This document shows, in pieces, positions 1 through 9,677 of a stretch of DNA of 54,223 nt; within the stretch, counting starts at the first letter, position 1, and every line of letters starts with the position of its first letter. Below the pieces are notes generated by a model that was not told where the DNA came from, did no database searches, and was given only the letters and a program-made list of their open reading frames with translations. A program made the translations under genes and the position numbers. This DNA comes from Armatimonadota bacterium (lineage in GTDB: Bacteria; Armatimonadota; Fimbriimonadia; Fimbriimonadales; GBS-DC). Location: assembly GCA_013359125.1 (NCBI GenBank), contig JABWCR010000021.1, forward strand, positions 1 through 54,223, read 5' to 3'.

Positions 1-174
1 CTTTCGCCTCGCGGGGACGCTCGGCCTCCCGGATCTTTGGCCTCGCCGTCAAAGTACCGCCGGCGTCCCGCCGGCCCCCTGGAACCTTCCGCCCGGCCCA
101 ACCCGCCGCAAAACCCCACTCTCGGCGACGATACGACGACAAATCTATTATACGCCGCTTTGCCCAAAGAGCCC
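1..174. repeat. Left copy of a 174-bp inverted repeat shared with the right end
   Basis: Bases 1-174 are the reverse complement of 54030-54202 with only two substitutions and one single-base indel in a C run (compared by eye). The unit is built from smaller palindromic modules also found inside the window: a GCGGGGACGCTCGGCCTCCC-type module at 9-30 and a TACCGCCGGCG/CCGCCGGC hairpin at 54-75. It also holds a TATTATAC stretch near 147 whose complement reads TATAAT. No credible protein is encoded. Confidence 0.9.
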
Positions 175-390
175 GGCTTATGTTTCAGTTGCAAAAACGG
201 ACGCCAGTCCAGCGCAGATCTCTCCACACCTCCACACCTATGGGCGTGGAGAGATCGTAAAGCGGTGGATGAGACGGCCAGGCAGAAGCCTGGCGTTCCG
301 GCCGTCGCCTCGCGGGGACGCTCGGCCTCCCGAAGGCGCTAGAAACGAACGGGAATCTGCGAAAATGTAGCACAATTTTGAGTACGAATC
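175..390. repeat. Intergenic cluster of palindromic repeat modules upstream of fluC
   Basis: Modules recognised: a CTCTCCA...TGGAGAG hairpin (221-254), a GCCAGGCAGAAGCCTGGC palindrome followed by GTTCC (277-299), the CGCGGGGACGCTCGGCCTCCC module (310-331) and one copy of the 44-bp module (347-390). The same modules recur at 6131-6557, 43032-43594 and 53802-54202. Open frames through this stretch are composed of repeat sequence and look spurious. Confidence 0.8.
347..390 (-). repeat. 44-bp interspersed module A, copy 1
   Basis: This copy runs in reverse relative to the consensus beginning GATTCGTACTC and ending CCCGTTC. It is nearly identical to the copies at 6489, 43032 and 53802. Its distal end lies 10 bases upstream of the proposed -10 of the fluoride channel gene. 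Confidence 0.85.
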
Positions 391-400
391 GCGACCCAGG

Positions 401-406
401 TATCCT
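401..406 (+). promoter_or_regulatory. Putative -10 element (TATCCT) of fluC
   Basis: TATCCT lies 7 bases before the GTG at 414, the spacing expected of a leaderless transcript. The same hexamer occurs before egtD (12349-12354) and meaB (complement of 10640-10645). No good -35 is visible. Confidence 0.4.
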
Positions 407-413
407 TACCGCA

Positions 414-794
414 GTGCATCCACTGGCCAAGGCGGCTTACATCGGCATCGGGGCGGCGGCAGGCGCCAACGCTCGATTTTGGCTCGGACGCTGGGTGCAG
501 GCTAAGTTAGGCCACGACTTCCCCTGGGGCACCTTCTTCGTCAACATGACCGGAACGTTTCTCATCGGTCTGGTCATGGGCCTTATCCTCAAGCGCGAAG
601 GCGGCGAGGCTTGGCGGCTGTTGTTGGCCGTCGGACTATTGGGCGGCTACACGACTTACTCAACGTTCGGCTACGAAACCTTGGGTCTGATGAACTCCGG
701 CATGTGGGGACGCGCCGCGCTCTACACCTTTGGACATCTGTTCGTCGGCATCCTCGCTATCTGGATGGGCGAACAGGCCGCCAGAATCGTCTAG
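414..794 (+). CDS. crcB: Fluoride ion channel/exporter CrcB (FluC)
   Basis: About 126 residues with four predicted membrane helices, the usual size for the dual-topology Fluc fluoride channels that relieve cytoplasmic fluoride toxicity. The conserved asparagine segment (VNMTGTFLIG) and the signature GGYTTYSTFGYET are both present. I chose GTG 414 because a TATCCT sits 7 bases upstream. A TTG at 378 in the same frame would put the start inside the 44-bp repeat and adds residues atypical for the family. The stop is 2 bases from the convergent SIS gene's stop, leaving no room for a terminator. No fluoride riboswitch was recognised upstream. The family call is firm, the start less so. Confidence 0.9.
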   Translation: MHPLAKAAYIGIGAAAGANARFWLGRWVQAKLGHDFPWGTFFVNMTGTFLIGLVMGLILKREGGEAWRLLLAVGLLGGYTTYSTFGYETLGLMNSGMWGRAALYTFGHLFVGILAIWMGEQAARIV

Positions 795-796
795 CG

Positions 797-1528
797 CTAC
801 AAGTACCAAACCCGTCCGCGATACCGTTCCAACAAAGCGCGATTCCACTCGTCTCCACCTTCCATGTTGGCCGACTTGAACACGGGCGGATCGATGCCCC
901 GTTGCTTCAGCAAGAAGCAGGCTTCGGCCATCATCGCGTTCATCAGCGCGGCTCCGGTTACCGTCGATATCGGCGAAACCGGCTGAGGGAAGCCTTCGAT
1001 CTTCACCAGAGCATCCCCAGGCGGCGCGCCGTTATCGATCGTCAGATCGGCGACCTCCAACAGCCGCTTCCCATGTCGATTTCGAGACTCCGTCGAAAGA
1101 CTAAATCGCACCGAGGTCAGCCCGATTACCTTGGCGCCCTTCTCCTTCGCCCCAATCGCCATCTCTACCGGTGCGGCGTTTCGGCCCGATACAGAGTGCA
1201 CGATCATCACATCGCCCTTTTCAATCGGAATGTCCCTCAGATAGGTCTCGACAACGCCATCCTGACGCTCCAGCGATGTCAGCGTAATCGGACGCGAGGC
1301 GCACGTCAAACCGGGCAATAGCAGGGGCGAAACGCACGCCAGCCCGCCCGCTCGATAGAACAGTTCCTCTGTGATAATCGCGGCGTGCGCCGCGCCGAAC
1401 GCCCATACCAGTTTGTCCGCCTCCACCGCTTGGGCGATCCACTCCGCGCCGGTCTCCAGCCGATCCTTTTGCGTCTCCCGCAGTTCGCTCAACAGCGCGA
1501 TCGCCGTGCCCAGATAGTCGGTGTTCAT
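797..1528 (-). CDS. SIS-domain sugar-phosphate-binding protein (UPF0309-like)
   Basis: 243 residues forming one sugar isomerase (SIS) domain, the fold used to bind phosphosugars. Seen in the sequence: an N-terminal helix set, the Rossmann-like stretch VWAFGAAHAAIITEE, the phosphosugar-loop-like MIVHSVSGRNAAPVEMA and the C-terminal VIGLTSVRFS strand. The NGAPPGDALV segment resembles UPF0309 proteins, whose substrate is not established. The frame stays open further upstream, but that part is shadow sequence of the next gene. The ATG at 1528 overlaps the upstream gene's stop as ATGA, so the two are probably translationally coupled. A specific substrate cannot be named. Confidence 0.8.
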   Translation of the reverse strand: MNTDYLGTAIALLSELRETQKDRLETGAEWIAQAVEADKLVWAFGAAHAAIITEELFYRAGGLACVSPLLLPGLTCASRPITLTSLERQDGVVETYLRDIPIEKGDVMIVHSVSGRNAAPVEMAIGAKEKGAKVIGLTSVRFSLSTESRNRHGKRLLEVADLTIDNGAPPGDALVKIEGFPQPVSPISTVTGAALMNAMMAEACFLLKQRGIDPPVFKSANMEGGDEWNRALLERYRGRVWYL

Positions 1529-2436
1529 ACCAGAGCGACGGGGCGACCGATATAGCGCATCGCCTCGCAAACATAGGGCGACAGCGCTCTGCCCCAATCC
1601 GCCCGATCGCGGCCGCGCACAAAGCCAGGCGACACCCCTAGCGACGGACAATCGAAGATATACTCTTCGGGCTCTGCGCCCGCGCGCACGATCAGCATCG
1701 GCATTTCGATCTGCCCAGCATACTCGGCCAACATTCGATCGCGATCCATCGTTATCGGGTCGTCTTGATGGCAATTGTGCAGGTCGATCTTAACTGGCAA
1801 CAGCACGATGCCGTCCGGATCGGTCTCATAACTGATTGTGATCACCACGTCCATTGCGGCGCGGGCTATAGGCTTGGGCATATCCTTACGATAGCCGGTG
1901 GCAAAACCGAACGGCACCTGGTGATGGCATTCGACATGGTGGTCGTGCGCCAGCGTTTCGACAGCGTCGCGCAACAAGCGCTCATGGTAGCTTTGGACCA
2001 AGCGGCCCAACGGCTGCGCCATTCGCTCGCGCACCCAAGAGAGCGGCGCCGCCACCATCTTGCTCAGCTTGTGCGCCGCGCCGTTGACCGACATGCGCAC
2101 CCCGCAATGCTCGCTGACCATGGCCAGTCCGCCCGGCTCCTCGAACACCTCGATCCAGAGAATCTCGTTGTCCAAATAGCTCCGACGCAACGAATCGCTG
2201 ATCGGCTCTGTTTCGATCACAATCTGAGGCTTCTTATCCGGGTCGTTCTTAAACGCCAGCGCGCCAAAGCACGGCTTGTTAAACTCCGGCACGAACTCGC
2301 GCGGCTGGTACTGAGCGTAGAACAGAAACCGCCGAGACGGCCTCAGCAACAGCGTCAGATCGTTAAAAGGACGAACCGATTCAACTATCGTACGGCTAAG
2401 CGGATCCGTAAACAACCTATTCGGTTGATAAGACAT
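1525..2436 (-). CDS. Hypothetical protein, co-translated with the SIS gene
   Basis: 303 residues, soluble, no signal peptide. I do not recognise the family with confidence. A segment near 200-250 (AMDVVITISYET, then LLPVKIDLHN, then MPMLIVRAG) alternates strands in a way faintly like DUF2726/nuclease-type folds, but no clean catalytic D/ExK motif is visible. An AGGAGG lies 11 bases upstream of the ATG and a TATTAT in between, so either SD-led or short-leader initiation is possible. It overlaps the SIS gene by 4 bases (ATGA), implying a shared process. Confidence 0.65.
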   Translation of the reverse strand: MSYQPNRLFTDPLSRTIVESVRPFNDLTLLLRPSRRFLFYAQYQPREFVPEFNKPCFGALAFKNDPDKKPQIVIETEPISDSLRRSYLDNEILWIEVFEEPGGLAMVSEHCGVRMSVNGAAHKLSKMVAAPLSWVRERMAQPLGRLVQSYHERLLRDAVETLAHDHHVECHHQVPFGFATGYRKDMPKPIARAAMDVVITISYETDPDGIVLLPVKIDLHNCHQDDPITMDRDRMLAEYAGQIEMPMLIVRAGAEPEEYIFDCPSLGVSPGFVRGRDRADWGRALSPYVCEAMRYIGRPVALV

Positions 2437-2540
2437 TCGATAATATGCCTCCTACCCAGAGCAATCCTAATCAACGATAAAGGGCGCGGCCAAAGAGACA
2501 ATAAAAGCAAGCGATGTGGGACTAGTTCGATGCGGCTTCG

Positions 2541-3317
2541 TCAGATTCCTTCTTTCGATTCGACAGAACGGACGAAAACGCCGTTTTCTGCCAGGTATTG
2601 CTTGATTCGCTTGATGCTGAGGACCCCGTCATGCAGTGTCGAAGCCAAAAGCGCGGCCGAGGCCCTGCCGTCGGTAAAGGCCTCCAACACATGCTGCGGA
2701 CTGCCAGCGCCGCCGGACGCGATGACCGGAATCGAGACCGCGTCCGCCACCGCTCGCGTCAGCGCCAAATCATATCCGACCTGGCCCCCGTCCCGATCCA
2801 TGCTGGTCAGCAGAATCTCCCCCGCGCCCAAGTCTTGACCCTTGACCGCCCACTCGATCGCATCCAGATCGGTCTCGTGCCGCCCGCCATGAGAATAGAC
2901 CTTCCAGCGATTGCCGACGCGCTTCGCATCGATCGCCAGCACGACGCATTGAGCGCCAAATCGCTCGCTGGCCTCCGTTATCAGTTCAGGCCGCTCGATC
3001 GCCGCCGTGTTCGCACTGATCTTGTCCGCTCCCTCTCGCAAGATTGCTCGGAAGTCTTCAACCGTGCGAATCCCGCCGCCAACCGTGAATGGGATAAAGA
3101 GGCGTTCGGCCACCCGTGCCGCCAACTGCGACGCTGTCTCTCGCCTCTCATGGCTGGCGGTAATGTCCAGGAAAACGAGCTCATCGGCGCCTTCTCGATC
3201 ATATCGCTCGGCCAACTCGACCGGATCGCCGCTGTCGCGCAGATTGACGAATTGGACGCCTTTGACCACACGGCCGTTGTTCACATCCAGGCACGGAATG
3301 ATGCGCTTGGCCAGCAT
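2541..3317 (-). CDS. hisF: Imidazole glycerol phosphate synthase cyclase subunit HisF
   Basis: 258 residues, the full length of HisF. This TIM-barrel subunit uses ammonia delivered by HisH to convert PRFAR to imidazole glycerol phosphate and AICAR in histidine biosynthesis. The catalytic aspartates are visible: D11 in IIPCLDV and the one in VLAIDAKR near residue 130. Phosphate-binding loops [11 protein letters not shown] and IASGGAGS are intact. It stands alone here; no hisH, hisA or other his gene is in the window. A TAGAAT hexamer 6 bases before the ATG suggests a leaderless transcript. Confidence 0.97.
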   Translation of the reverse strand: MLAKRIIPCLDVNNGRVVKGVQFVNLRDSGDPVELAERYDREGADELVFLDITASHERRETASQLAARVAERLFIPFTVGGGIRTVEDFRAILREGADKISANTAAIERPELITEASERFGAQCVVLAIDAKRVGNRWKVYSHGGRHETDLDAIEWAVKGQDLGAGEILLTSMDRDGGQVGYDLALTRAVADAVSIPVIASGGAGSPQHVLEAFTDGRASAALLASTLHDGVLSIKRIKQYLAENGVFVRSVESKEGI

Positions 3318-3323
3318 TCCGCC

Positions 3324-3329
3324 ATTCTA
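3324..3329 (-). promoter_or_regulatory. Putative -10 (TAGAAT) giving leaderless hisF mRNA
   Basis: The complement reads TAGAAT, then six bases, then ATG. Identical hexamer and spacing are seen before the AraC-like and PaaI-like genes. No Shine-Dalgarno sequence sits between. Similar architecture is known from Deinococcus-Thermus and Actinobacteria. Confidence 0.5.
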
Positions 3330-3371
3330 CCTTCGCAGGAGCAAGGTACCACAGCGTGAATTGAATAGCCT

Positions 3372-6119
3372 ATGGCCCGCACGCTCTATCTGATCGACGC
3401 CTACGCCCAAATCTTTCGCGCTTACTATGCGATTCGGGGCGGTATGCGCAGCCCGATCACCGGCGAGCCGACGCATGCGGCGTTTGGCATCACTGGCATG
3501 ATGATCAAATTGATGGGACAACTAAAGCCGGACTTTGCCGTCGTTGCCATCGATATGCCGGGCGAGACGTTTCGCGATGAAATGTACGAAGACTACAAAG
3601 GCACTCGCGAAAAGACGCCGGATGATCTGATTACCCAAATCCCGCGCATTTTTGACATCTTTGCCGGCTTCGGGCTGCCAGTGATCGGATCGCCAGGCTT
3701 GGAGGCGGACGATGTGATCGCCACCATCGTCAACCGCGTGCTGTCCGATCCGAATCTAAGCGATGTCCACATCCGCCTCGTTTCTAAAGACAAAGACCTT
3801 GAGCAACTGCTGTGCGATCGCGTCGCGATGTTCGACATTCATACCGACGAAGTTCTAGATGTCGACGGGCTGAGGGAAAAGAAGGGCATTTCGCCCGACC
3901 AGGTGATCGACCTGCTGACCATGACCGGCGACAGCAGCGACAACGTGCCGGGCGTGGCGGGCATCGGCGTTAAGACCGCAGCGCAGTTGATCCAGGAGTT
4001 CGGCTCGCTGGACGGCATCTATCAGAACCTGGACAAACTGACGCCCAAAAAGCGAGAGGCCTTCGAAGAGGCCAAAGCCCATATCGAGATGTCCCGGCGA
4101 TTGGTTACATTAGAACGGAACGGTCCGTTCGAGTTCGATCTGGAGGCCGCCCGCGCCAAGACGCCCGATTTGTCCAAACTGTTGCCGCTGTTCAAAGAAT
4201 TGGGCTTTAACCGCTATCAGGACGAGGTTAAGAAGCTGGGCGGACCGGCCCAGCCTCAGCAATCGCTGCTCGATCTGGAGCCGCCCGTTGTAACCCAAGA
4301 GCGCGGCGAGTATCAGACCATTAGCACGGAGAAAGAACTGACCGATCTGCTGGATCGCTTGGCAAACTGCCCCATCGTCGCCTTCGACACCGAAACGACC
4401 GGCCTGGAAAAGGATGCCGAACTGTGCGGGATCAGCCTCAGTTGGGAGGAAGGGCGCGGTGCCTATATCCCCATGCTCTCGCCCGAGCCGAGCAAGCACC
4501 TAGACCCGCAGGCTGTGTTGGATAAAGTCAAACCGTTCCTAGAAAACGAAGCCGTATCCAAGTGCGGCCACAACATCAAATTCGACGCTCGGCAACTGCT
4601 AAAGCACGGCATTCGAACCATGGGCGCCCAATTCGATACGATGCTGGCGGGCATTCTCATCGATCCGGCGCAAAGCTCGCAGAAGTTGGATCATCTGGCA
4701 GACATGCTGTTGGGCTACAAGATGATCCCCATCACCGATCTGATCGGCGCGGGCAAAGAGCAAGGCTCGATGGCCGATGTGCCCTTGGACAAGATCGCCG
4801 TCTATGCCGCCGAGGACGCCGACATCGCCCTGCGCCTGCGCGCCCGCCTAAAGCCCCAGATAGAGGCAATGGAGATGGCGCGGCTGTTGGAGGAAGTCGA
4901 ATCGCCCCTTTCGGTCGCTATCGCAGAGATGGAGCACACGGGCATACTGTGCGATCCGGACGAACTGCTCCAACAGGGCAAGATTTTGGAAGCCCGCGCC
5001 GCCGAGCTCAAACAGCAAGTGTTCGACGCAGTCGGCGAGGAGTTCTCTATCGAATCGACCCGGCAGTTGGCCGAGGTGCTCTTCGACAAACTCGGGTTCA
5101 AGTCGGTTAAGAACACCAAGACCGGACGCAGCACCGACATTGAAGTTTTGGAAACTTTAGCCGCTCAAGAAGACAAGGGCGATCCGAAATCGGCCGTGCC
5201 GCGATTGCTGATCGAGTATCGCCAGTTGCAGAAGCTGATCAGCACCTATCTGGGCAATCTGCGCGATGCGATCGACCCTAAAGACGGGCGCATTCACAGC
5301 ACGTTTCATCAATTGGTGGCTGCGACGGGCCGGTTGGCCTCACAAAACCCGAATCTTCAAAACATCCCCGTGCGCACCGATGTGGGCCGTCAGATTCGAA
5401 AGGCCTTTGTGGCGCCTCCCGGGTGGTCGCTGATTTGCGCGGACTACTCTCAGATCGAGCTTCGGGTTCTGGCGCACTTTAGCCAGGACGAGGCACTGTT
5501 AGAGGCCTTTAAGCGCGACGAGGATATCCATGCGGCGGTGGCTTCGCAGGTGTTCAATGTGCCGCTCGACAGCGTCAGCCGTCAGCAGCGAGACCGCGCC
5601 AAAACGATCAACTTTGGCATCATCTACGGCGTGACTCCTTATGGCCTGTCGCGCCGGATCGAAGGCCTGGAAGTAAGCGATGCGGCCAAACTGATCGACG
5701 ACTATAAGGCCAAGTTCTCGGGCATTGCGACCTTTATGGAGGAGTGTATCCAACAGGCGCTACAGCACGGCTATGTCTCAACGATCTTGGGGCGGCGCAG
5801 AGCCATACCCGAGATTGTGTCGCCCAACCGGAACACCCGCGCATTGGGCGAGCGGCTGGCTATTAACACCGTTGTGCAAGGCAGCGCGGCGGATTTGATC
5901 AAGGTGGCGATGGTCAATCTCTGGCGGCGCGTGGTGCATGAGGGGCTTCCCATGCGACTCTTGCTACAGATTCACGACGAGCTGATCTTCGAGGCGCCGG
6001 ACGAGAAGGCGTCTGCTATGGCGGAGATTGTGCGGGCTGAGATGGAGCGCGCGCTTGAGCTTCGCGCGCCCCTAAAGGCCGAGGCCGGCCTCGGCAAAGA
6101 CTGGCTTTCGGCGAAGTAG
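3372..6119 (+). CDS. polA: DNA polymerase I
   Basis: 915 residues with all three Pol I domains. The 5'-3' exonuclease (about 1-290) has the [13 protein letters not shown] and [10 protein letters not shown] motifs. The proofreading 3'-5' exonuclease (about 310-500) keeps D339/E341 in AFDTETTGL, the [10 protein letters not shown] motif and YAAED, so it looks active. The polymerase (about 520-915) has motif [10 protein letters not shown] (about 691), O-helix motif [13 protein letters not shown] and motif C HDE at 868-870. It acts in Okazaki-fragment processing and repair. A TTGAAT lies 5 bases before the ATG and could be a weak -10. The gene starts divergently from hisF with 54 bases between them. 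Confidence 0.98.
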   Translation: MARTLYLIDAYAQIFRAYYAIRGGMRSPITGEPTHAAFGITGMMIKLMGQLKPDFAVVAIDMPGETFRDEMYEDYKGTREKTPDDLITQIPRIFDIFAGFGLPVIGSPGLEADDVIATIVNRVLSDPNLSDVHIRLVSKDKDLEQLLCDRVAMFDIHTDEVLDVDGLREKKGISPDQVIDLLTMTGDSSDNVPGVAGIGVKTAAQLIQEFGSLDGIYQNLDKLTPKKREAFEEAKAHIEMSRRLVTLERNGPFEFDLEAARAKTPDLSKLLPLFKELGFNRYQDEVKKLGGPAQPQQSLLDLEPPVVTQERGEYQTISTEKELTDLLDRLANCPIVAFDTETTGLEKDAELCGISLSWEEGRGAYIPMLSPEPSKHLDPQAVLDKVKPFLENEAVSKCGHNIKFDARQLLKHGIRTMGAQFDTMLAGILIDPAQSSQKLDHLADMLLGYKMIPITDLIGAGKEQGSMADVPLDKIAVYAAEDADIALRLRARLKPQIEAMEMARLLEEVESPLSVAIAEMEHTGILCDPDELLQQGKILEARAAELKQQVFDAVGEEFSIESTRQLAEVLFDKLGFKSVKNTKTGRSTDIEVLETLAAQEDKGDPKSAVPRLLIEYRQLQKLISTYLGNLRDAIDPKDGRIHSTFHQLVAATGRLASQNPNLQNIPVRTDVGRQIRKAFVAPPGWSLICADYSQIELRVLAHFSQDEALLEAFKRDEDIHAAVASQVFNVPLDSVSRQQRDRAKTINFGIIYGVTPYGLSRRIEGLEVSDAAKLIDDYKAKFSGIATFMEECIQQALQHGYVSTILGRRRAIPEIVSPNRNTRALGERLAINTVVQGSAADLIKVAMVNLWRRVVHEGLPMRLLLQIHDELIFEAPDEKASAMAEIVRAEMERALELRAPLKAEAGLGKDWLSAK

Positions 6120-6594
6120 GGGGGTGCATTGGAACGCCAGGCTTCTGCCTGGCTTGGTGCCGTCTCGAACCTCGGCCACCAAATTCGAGCCGGTTTGTAT
6201 TCAATGCCTCCTTCTTCTCTTGTTGTCATCTCTCAATCTATTATCTGCCTTACGCCAAGATTCCTGCTTTCGGCGCCTTCCCCTTGAAAGGACGTGTGAG
6301 AGCGGGCTGGTCAACCTTCAACCTGCTAAACCCTCCACACCAAACGGCGGGTGCGGAGGGATTGAAGTCTGTCAATGTACCGCCAGCGTCCTCGCTGGCG
6401 GATGTTCGGACCGCCGGGACGGCGGCGGTATTTTGAGAGAATCTGTTGATGCTCTCTGCACAGGCCGCCTATTGCCTGCGCAGGGTCTGATTCGTACTCA
6501 AAATTGTGCTACATTTGCACAGATTCCCGTTTGGCTCGCGGGGACGCTCGCCCTCCCAAAATGTTTATCAAGGGCCAACCGCCCGGGAGGGCGA
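6120..6594. repeat. Gene-free stretch filled with palindromic repeat modules
   Basis: No convincing gene. Recognised modules in order: GGAACGCCAGGC/GCCTGGC hairpin (6131-6153); CCCTCC...GGAGGG hairpin (6331-6360); TACCGCCAGCG/CGCTGGCG hairpin (6377-6400) followed by an inverted partner ending GGCGGCGGTA; one 44-bp module A (6489-6532); GCGGGGACGCTCGCCCTCCC module (6536-6557). The segment 6155-6320 between modules shows no feature I can name. It separates polA from a minus-strand operon that converges on it. Confidence 0.75.
6489..6532 (+). repeat. 44-bp interspersed module A, copy 2
   Basis: Consensus orientation, GATTCGTACTC to CCCGTTT. It differs from the 43032 copy by only about two bases and is followed at once by the GCGGGGACGCTC module. 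Confidence 0.85.
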
Positions 6595-6930
6595 TCAGAC
6601 CCGAAAGGTTCTTGAGATCAACGGTCCCAATCGAGAAACGATCTCGCGGTTAGTGGCCGTCAGATCGCAGCCCAATTCCCGTCCGCGAGCGTGAATCTCC
6701 TTCTCGCGATGCCCCGCATAACCCACAATCTTGCCCGAAAACAATGCCCGAAAGTCGGCCAAGCCTTCCAAAGCACCCAGTTTTCGATTGCCCAAGTTCA
6801 CAAATGCGATATCGGCCGAGCCGACTTGATCGAACGAACCGACGATTCTTACCTCGTGCCCCAATGCGCGCAAGCCCGCCGCCAGCTTGCCGGCCAACAG
6901 CAGATCGTTGTCCACTATCGCCGCTTTCAT
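6595..6930 (-). CDS. Small receiver-like (response-regulator-fold) protein
   Basis: 111 residues. The start MKAAIVDNDLLLAGKLAAGLRALGH resembles the first strand and helix of a response-regulator receiver domain, with an acidic pair near DND. Later strands (ADIAFVNLG, KIVGYAGH) fit the alternating fold, but the phospho-acceptor strand carries asparagine (VNLG) where aspartate is expected, so phosphorylation is doubtful. The ATG overlaps the phosphatase gene's stop (ATGA). It is the last gene of the meaB-acylase-phosphatase operon. Function unknown. Confidence 0.65.
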   Translation of the reverse strand: MKAAIVDNDLLLAGKLAAGLRALGHEVRIVGSFDQVGSADIAFVNLGNRKLGALEGLADFRALFSGKIVGYAGHREKEIHARGRELGCDLTATNREIVSRLGPLISRTFRV

Positions 6931-7328
6931 GAAGCAAGCCGTTCGATCAGCGCTTTGACTTTTGGCTTCAGCATATCGCGCACGCGGCGAAAGGCGTCCA
7001 AATCGCCATATACCGGATCGGGAATGTCCCAACGCTCGGTAACGCCCATGAATCCGGCCGGGCAGACGCTGTCCGTATCGACGCTGCAGACGCTGATTAT
7101 TGCGTCGTATTCTTCTAGGTTCATCGCGTCGATGCCCTTCGATCGGTGGCGGCTGATATCGATGCCGTCCTCGGCCATCACCTGTATCGCTGTGGGATGC
7201 ACGACGCCCGAATGCGCCACGCCCGCGCTGTCGCAGATCACTGTCTCGCCGCCGAAATGGTTGCCATACCCTTCGGCGATTTGGCTGCGGCACGAGTTGC
7301 CCACGCAGATGAAGAGAACCCGCTTCAT
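6927..7328 (-). CDS. Low-molecular-weight protein tyrosine phosphatase / arsenate reductase family
   Basis: 133 residues starting MKRVLFICVGNSCRSQ, with the phosphate loop C8-x5-R14 at the N-terminus and a DPVYGD segment with the general-acid aspartate near the C-terminus. These mark the LMW-PTP/ArsC thioredoxin-coupled family. CVGNSCRS is typical of both phosphatases and ArsC-type reductases, so the substrate (phosphotyrosine, phospho-arginine or arsenate) cannot be decided here. Overlaps by 4 bases (ATGA) both with the acylase gene upstream and with the receiver-like gene downstream. No arsR, acr3 or other arsenic gene is nearby, which favours a phosphatase role. Confidence 0.88.
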   Translation of the reverse strand: MKRVLFICVGNSCRSQIAEGYGNHFGGETVICDSAGVAHSGVVHPTAIQVMAEDGIDISRHRSKGIDAMNLEEYDAIISVCSVDTDSVCPAGFMGVTERWDIPDPVYGDLDAFRRVRDMLKPKVKALIERLAS

Positions 7329-9661
7329 GGTTTGTCGAACTGTTCTCGATAGAACCGCATGGGTTTGAACATCCACCATCCGGACAGCTCGCGCTGGTCG
7401 GAATAATGCTTGGAGCTTGGGTCTTCCGATTGACCGGGCGGCAGTATGTTCTCGCTGTACATCCGATCCTTTCCAACCTCGATCACCTGAATGTAGGAGC
7501 CTCGCTCATCGTAGGGCACGGCGCCGAGCGGAGCCAGGTTCATCCGCCCTGCCCGGTAGCGCCAGTCGGCCATAGCGGGCCCATGCTGACGGGCCAATTT
7601 CGTGCAGGCATCGTTCAGCGCGTCGATGGCGACTTCCTCCGGTTTCTTGCCGTTGAGGAAGTCGTGGATGCGCGGCACAGCGGACGAGCGGCCTTTGAGC
7701 GCGTAGTAGATGAAACTGGGCTGGAGCGCGGTTCTAAAGAGGTTTTGATCGAACAGATTGCCGTAATCGTCCAGGAATATCTTCTCGCGCAGGGAGTTGA
7801 TCCATTGGTCGAAGATCGCCTTGGGCACGCTGCCTTCGTACCCATAGCCGTTCCATGCCTCGATCAGTCGCATAGCCTGTTTGGCATCCGCGCTCAGCGC
7901 TCCCGGCTGCTTTTTGGCGGCGTCCAATAGAATGGGGCGCAGATAGTCGTAGTTCAGGTCGTAGGTGGAGATATCGACCGCGACACGCTTGACGTCGTCC
8001 ACGGTCAGTTTGGCCTTGTTCTTGACCAGCGGGATCATGCGGTGCATGCGGAAGATCGCGCCCCAGACGGGGGTGTCGGCATTGTCCCACCAGACAGCAG
8101 GCTTGTTGTTCCAATTGACGATAAAGCCTTGTTTAGGGTTCATCATCCTCGGCATGGCCTCGAACGGCATGATGCCCAGCCATTCGTATTCGCCCGTGCC
8201 CCACACCGGCAGGCGAGGGTCGAGGCCTTCCGGCCGAATAGGCTGGCGACCGCAGAACCAGTAGCCGATGTCGCCGTCTCGGGAGGCCGCAAAGCAGTTA
8301 AACGATCCGACGTACCACTTGGCCGCTGCGCCAAACTCCTGTAGGTTGTTGGCCCTCAAGAAGCCGGTATAGGCTCGGAGGGAATCGGTCTCTTGCAGCC
8401 ACATGGACGACTTCTTCGCAAGGGCGACGTTGTTCGCCTTATCGACCGCCAAAACAGGGCCGTGCACGCTGCGCAGTACCTCCATCGTAACAGGCTGCCC
8501 GCCTTTGACGGCGATGCGCTCCGTGCGTTTTTCGAACTTGAGCCACTGTCCTTTGTGCCAATACTCGTCTGGATTGGCCGGGTTGATCTTCTCTAGATAG
8601 ACGTCCGCCTGGTCGGCCACGCCCGATGTGAAGGTCCAGGCGATTTTGTCCGTATGTCCGATGAGGATGCCGGGCACGCCCGCGAATCCCATGCCCATCG
8701 CGTTGATGCCTGCGCCCATCAGGTGCATTTCGTGCGCGATATGGGGCGTGCCAAAGCCCATTTGCGGCGCGCCCATTAAGATGGGATTGCCCGAGGCCGA
8801 CTTGGAGGGCGCGACGACCAGAGCATAACTGCCAAATTGAGTAAAGAGACCGTTGGCCAATGCGAACTCGCGCTGGTCGTCTTGGTTCAGCACACGGATG
8901 GTTCGCATTAGCACGTCTAGGCCGATGTTGGGCATGGTAGCCAGCTGCGCGCAAAGCCGCTCTAAGTCCTTCTTGGGGTCGACTTTGGCCGGTCGGCGAG
9001 GATCTTCTTCGGGCGGCACGGTTACCGGCGATGTGGGATCGTTGCGCCAAGCCAATTCGTTGAGCAAGAGGTCGGCCGTGTCCTTGTTCCTCATGCGCAG
9101 ATAGGCGAGCAGACCCATGTTGCGCATTTCGCCGCCGCCGGCCGCCACCGAGCCAAAACGACGCATCATCATAATGCCGATCGCGACGGTATCGGTTACT
9201 TTCCATGGTCGTGGGCTGGCGCCTGCGTCGGCATAGCCCTTGGGAAGTTTTTTCTGGTCGGTCGCCTCCTTGATGTAGGCGTTGATGCCGTCGGCAAAGG
9301 CCTGTAGAATGGTTTGGCCCTCGTCCGTGAGGCGGCGCGCCATGGCTTCCATCTCTGCCTCGGTGTAGCCTTCCAATCGCGTCGCCTGATCTTGGGCGAC
9401 GGCGGATTGACCGAACAGTTCGGCCGCATCGCCGCGGGCTACCCGGCGATTGCGCTCCATCTGCCACAAGCGATCCTGCGCCACCGCATAGCCGTTGCCA
9501 TAGAACAGCGCATAGATCGTATCGGCCATTACGTGAGGCACGCCAAACTCGTCGCGGACGATCGTTACCTTTTCGCCTTTCGCGGTCAGTTCGAGGCGGG
9601 ATTGGGCGAAAGCAAGCAACGGCAAAAGGGCCAAAAGGCTGAGGAGGATTCGTTTGCTCAT
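7325..9661 (-). CDS. Penicillin acylase family (Ntn-hydrolase) secreted amidase
   Basis: 778 residues. A signal peptide (MSKRILLSLLALLPLLAFAQ) is followed by the alpha-subunit start (VTIVRDEFGVPHVMADT, then AVAQDRLWQMERNRR). Family members self-cleave to expose an N-terminal nucleophile. The likely site is G277|S278 in TQFGSYALVVAPSKSASGNPI, which aligns with the usual GSNNW...SGxPLLAND region, although the NNW part is replaced by YAL. Probably a periplasmic amide or acyl-homoserine-lactone-type hydrolase; the substrate is not deducible. Lies 16 bases downstream of meaB and overlaps the phosphatase gene by 4 bases. Confidence 0.9.
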   Translation of the reverse strand: MSKRILLSLLALLPLLAFAQSRLELTAKGEKVTIVRDEFGVPHVMADTIYALFYGNGYAVAQDRLWQMERNRRVARGDAAELFGQSAVAQDQATRLEGYTEAEMEAMARRLTDEGQTILQAFADGINAYIKEATDQKKLPKGYADAGASPRPWKVTDTVAIGIMMMRRFGSVAAGGGEMRNMGLLAYLRMRNKDTADLLLNELAWRNDPTSPVTVPPEEDPRRPAKVDPKKDLERLCAQLATMPNIGLDVLMRTIRVLNQDDQREFALANGLFTQFGSYALVVAPSKSASGNPILMGAPQMGFGTPHIAHEMHLMGAGINAMGMGFAGVPGILIGHTDKIAWTFTSGVADQADVYLEKINPANPDEYWHKGQWLKFEKRTERIAVKGGQPVTMEVLRSVHGPVLAVDKANNVALAKKSSMWLQETDSLRAYTGFLRANNLQEFGAAAKWYVGSFNCFAASRDGDIGYWFCGRQPIRPEGLDPRLPVWGTGEYEWLGIMPFEAMPRMMNPKQGFIVNWNNKPAVWWDNADTPVWGAIFRMHRMIPLVKNKAKLTVDDVKRVAVDISTYDLNYDYLRPILLDAAKKQPGALSADAKQAMRLIEAWNGYGYEGSVPKAIFDQWINSLREKIFLDDYGNLFDQNLFRTALQPSFIYYALKGRSSAVPRIHDFLNGKKPEEVAIDALNDACTKLARQHGPAMADWRYRAGRMNLAPLGAVPYDERGSYIQVIEVGKDRMYSENILPPGQSEDPSSKHYSDQRELSGWWMFKPMRFYREQFDKP

Positions 9662-9677
9662 GGCCGTTTAATACGCT

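Noticed and set aside
37-342. 101-codon open frame at the left end
   Set aside because: Encoded entirely in the terminal repeat and hairpin modules; no ribosome site and mirrored in the right-end repeat.
797-1774. Longer form of the SIS protein starting at 1774
   Set aside because: The extra residues are the shadow of the upstream hypothetical gene; ATG 1528 overlaps that gene's stop in the coupling pattern common in this window.
6124-6615. 163-codon plus-strand open frame after polA
   Set aside because: It runs through three repeat modules, has no recognisable domain and sits opposite the end of the receiver-like gene; composition follows the repeats.
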